A stretch of DNA of 12,301 bases from JAFGKM01 sp964408175 (lineage in GTDB: Bacteria > Ratteibacteria > UBA8468 > B48-G9 > JAFGKM01). The DNA is taken from NCBI GenBank assembly GCA_964408175.1, contig CAYOYL010000040.1:1-12301 (forward strand), read 5' to 3'. Of the stretch, positions 12,035 to 12,301 are shown piece after piece; positions within the stretch are counted from its first letter, which is position 1; each line of letters starts with the position of its first letter. Below the pieces are notes generated by a model. It saw only the letters and a program-made list of their open reading frames with translations. It did no database searches and had not been told where the DNA came from. Both the position numbers and the translations under genes were made by a program.

Positions 12035-12187
12035 TTAAGATTTCCCTTCTTTATGAATTGTATGTTTATTACAGGATGGACAATACTTACTCAGTTCTAT
12101 CTTCTCTTTTTTGACCTTTTTATTCTTCGTCGTGTAATAATTTTTGCTTTTACACTCATCACAGACCAGAGTAATAATATCTCTCAT
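12035..12187 (-). CDS. rpmG: 50S ribosomal protein L33
   Basis: L33 is a small 23S rRNA-binding protein near the E site. The frame encodes 50 residues: it starts MRDIITLVCDECKSKNYYTTKNK and ends KYCPSCNKHTIHKEGKS. Two CxxC pairs (Cys9/Cys12 and Cys36/Cys39) form a zinc ribbon, so this is the zinc-binding form. GGAGGAG lies just upstream of the ATG. It follows tuf by 23 nt and precedes tRNA-Trp, the usual tuf-rpmG-trnW-secE order. Confidence 0.95.
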   Translation of the reverse strand: MRDIITLVCDECKSKNYYTTKNKKVKKEKIELSKYCPSCNKHTIHKEGKS

Positions 12188-12210
12188 CACTCCTCCAACC
12201 TTCAAATTTT

Positions 12211-12301
12211 TTATTCAACTATTTCCGTTACGGCACCGGCCCCTACAGTTTTGCCTCCTTCTCTAATGGCGAACCGCTGCCCCTTCTCAAGTGCTACAGG
12301 A
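12211..12301 (-). CDS. tuf: Elongation factor Tu, C-terminal end (partial)
   Basis: EF-Tu delivers aminoacyl-tRNA to the ribosome as a GTP complex. Only the last 29 residues are in the window: PVALEKGQRFAIREGGKTVGAGAVTEIVE, then TAA. This is the end of the third beta-barrel domain and is unmistakable (RFAIREGGKTVGAG). The gene continues beyond the right edge, so the GTPase domain cannot be seen. It appears co-oriented and probably co-transcribed with rpmG. Confidence 0.96.
   Translation of the reverse strand, partial: PVALEKGQRFAIREGGKTVGAGAVTEIVE

Overview
This window is a single, densely packed block of translation and transcription genes, all on the minus strand. Transcription runs from high to low coordinates: tuf (3' end only) - rpmG - tRNA-Trp - secE - nusG - rplK - rplA - rplJ - rplL - rpoBC - rpsL - rpsG. 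It is the classical secE-nusG/L11/rif cluster joined directly to the start of the str cluster (S12, S7). The DNA is moderately AT-rich and uses the standard code. The beta' part carries an insertion of the Gram-negative type in its trigger loop, which points to a diderm bacterium. The sequence is not close to the reference proteins I know, so a poorly cultured or candidate-phylum lineage is likely. I cannot name the phylum, and Omnitrophota-like is only a guess.

The outstanding feature is that rpoB and rpoC are one uninterrupted reading frame of 2509 codons (8639 down to 1110). Beta ends in its usual C-terminal motif and runs through about ten residues into beta', which has lost the first 16 or so residues it usually has. 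Natural rpoBC fusions are known in Helicobacter/Wolinella and Wolbachia relatives, but this protein does not look like those. The same protein has an altered rifampicin pocket and fork loop 2, where the near-universal GPGGL is missing and three residues are lost. It also has unusual residues beside the catalytic NADFDGD. S12 carries Arg at the position where Lys-to-Arg gives streptomycin resistance in other bacteria.

Layout: 12301-12035 holds the end of tuf and a complete small rpmG. A good extended -10 promoter lies at 11981-12008, just upstream of tRNA-Trp (11957-11884). Between the tRNA and secE is a 259-nt stretch containing an exact 46-nt direct copy of the tRNA 3' end plus its downstream flank. 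This looks like an attachment-site duplication or the footprint of a very small element. From secE (11624) to rpsG (225) the genes are spaced by 3 to about 70 nt, several with Shine-Dalgarno sequences inside the previous stop codon, so coupled translation is likely. Positions 1-224 hold no gene but have three strong hairpins in a row and no obvious T-tract. fusA, which usually follows rpsG, does not begin within this window.

Functionally, the cluster makes a protein-export subunit (SecE), an elongation factor (NusG), the ribosomal L1/L11/L10/L12 stalk proteins, the fused catalytic core of RNA polymerase, and two small-subunit proteins of the decoding and exit region (S12, S7).
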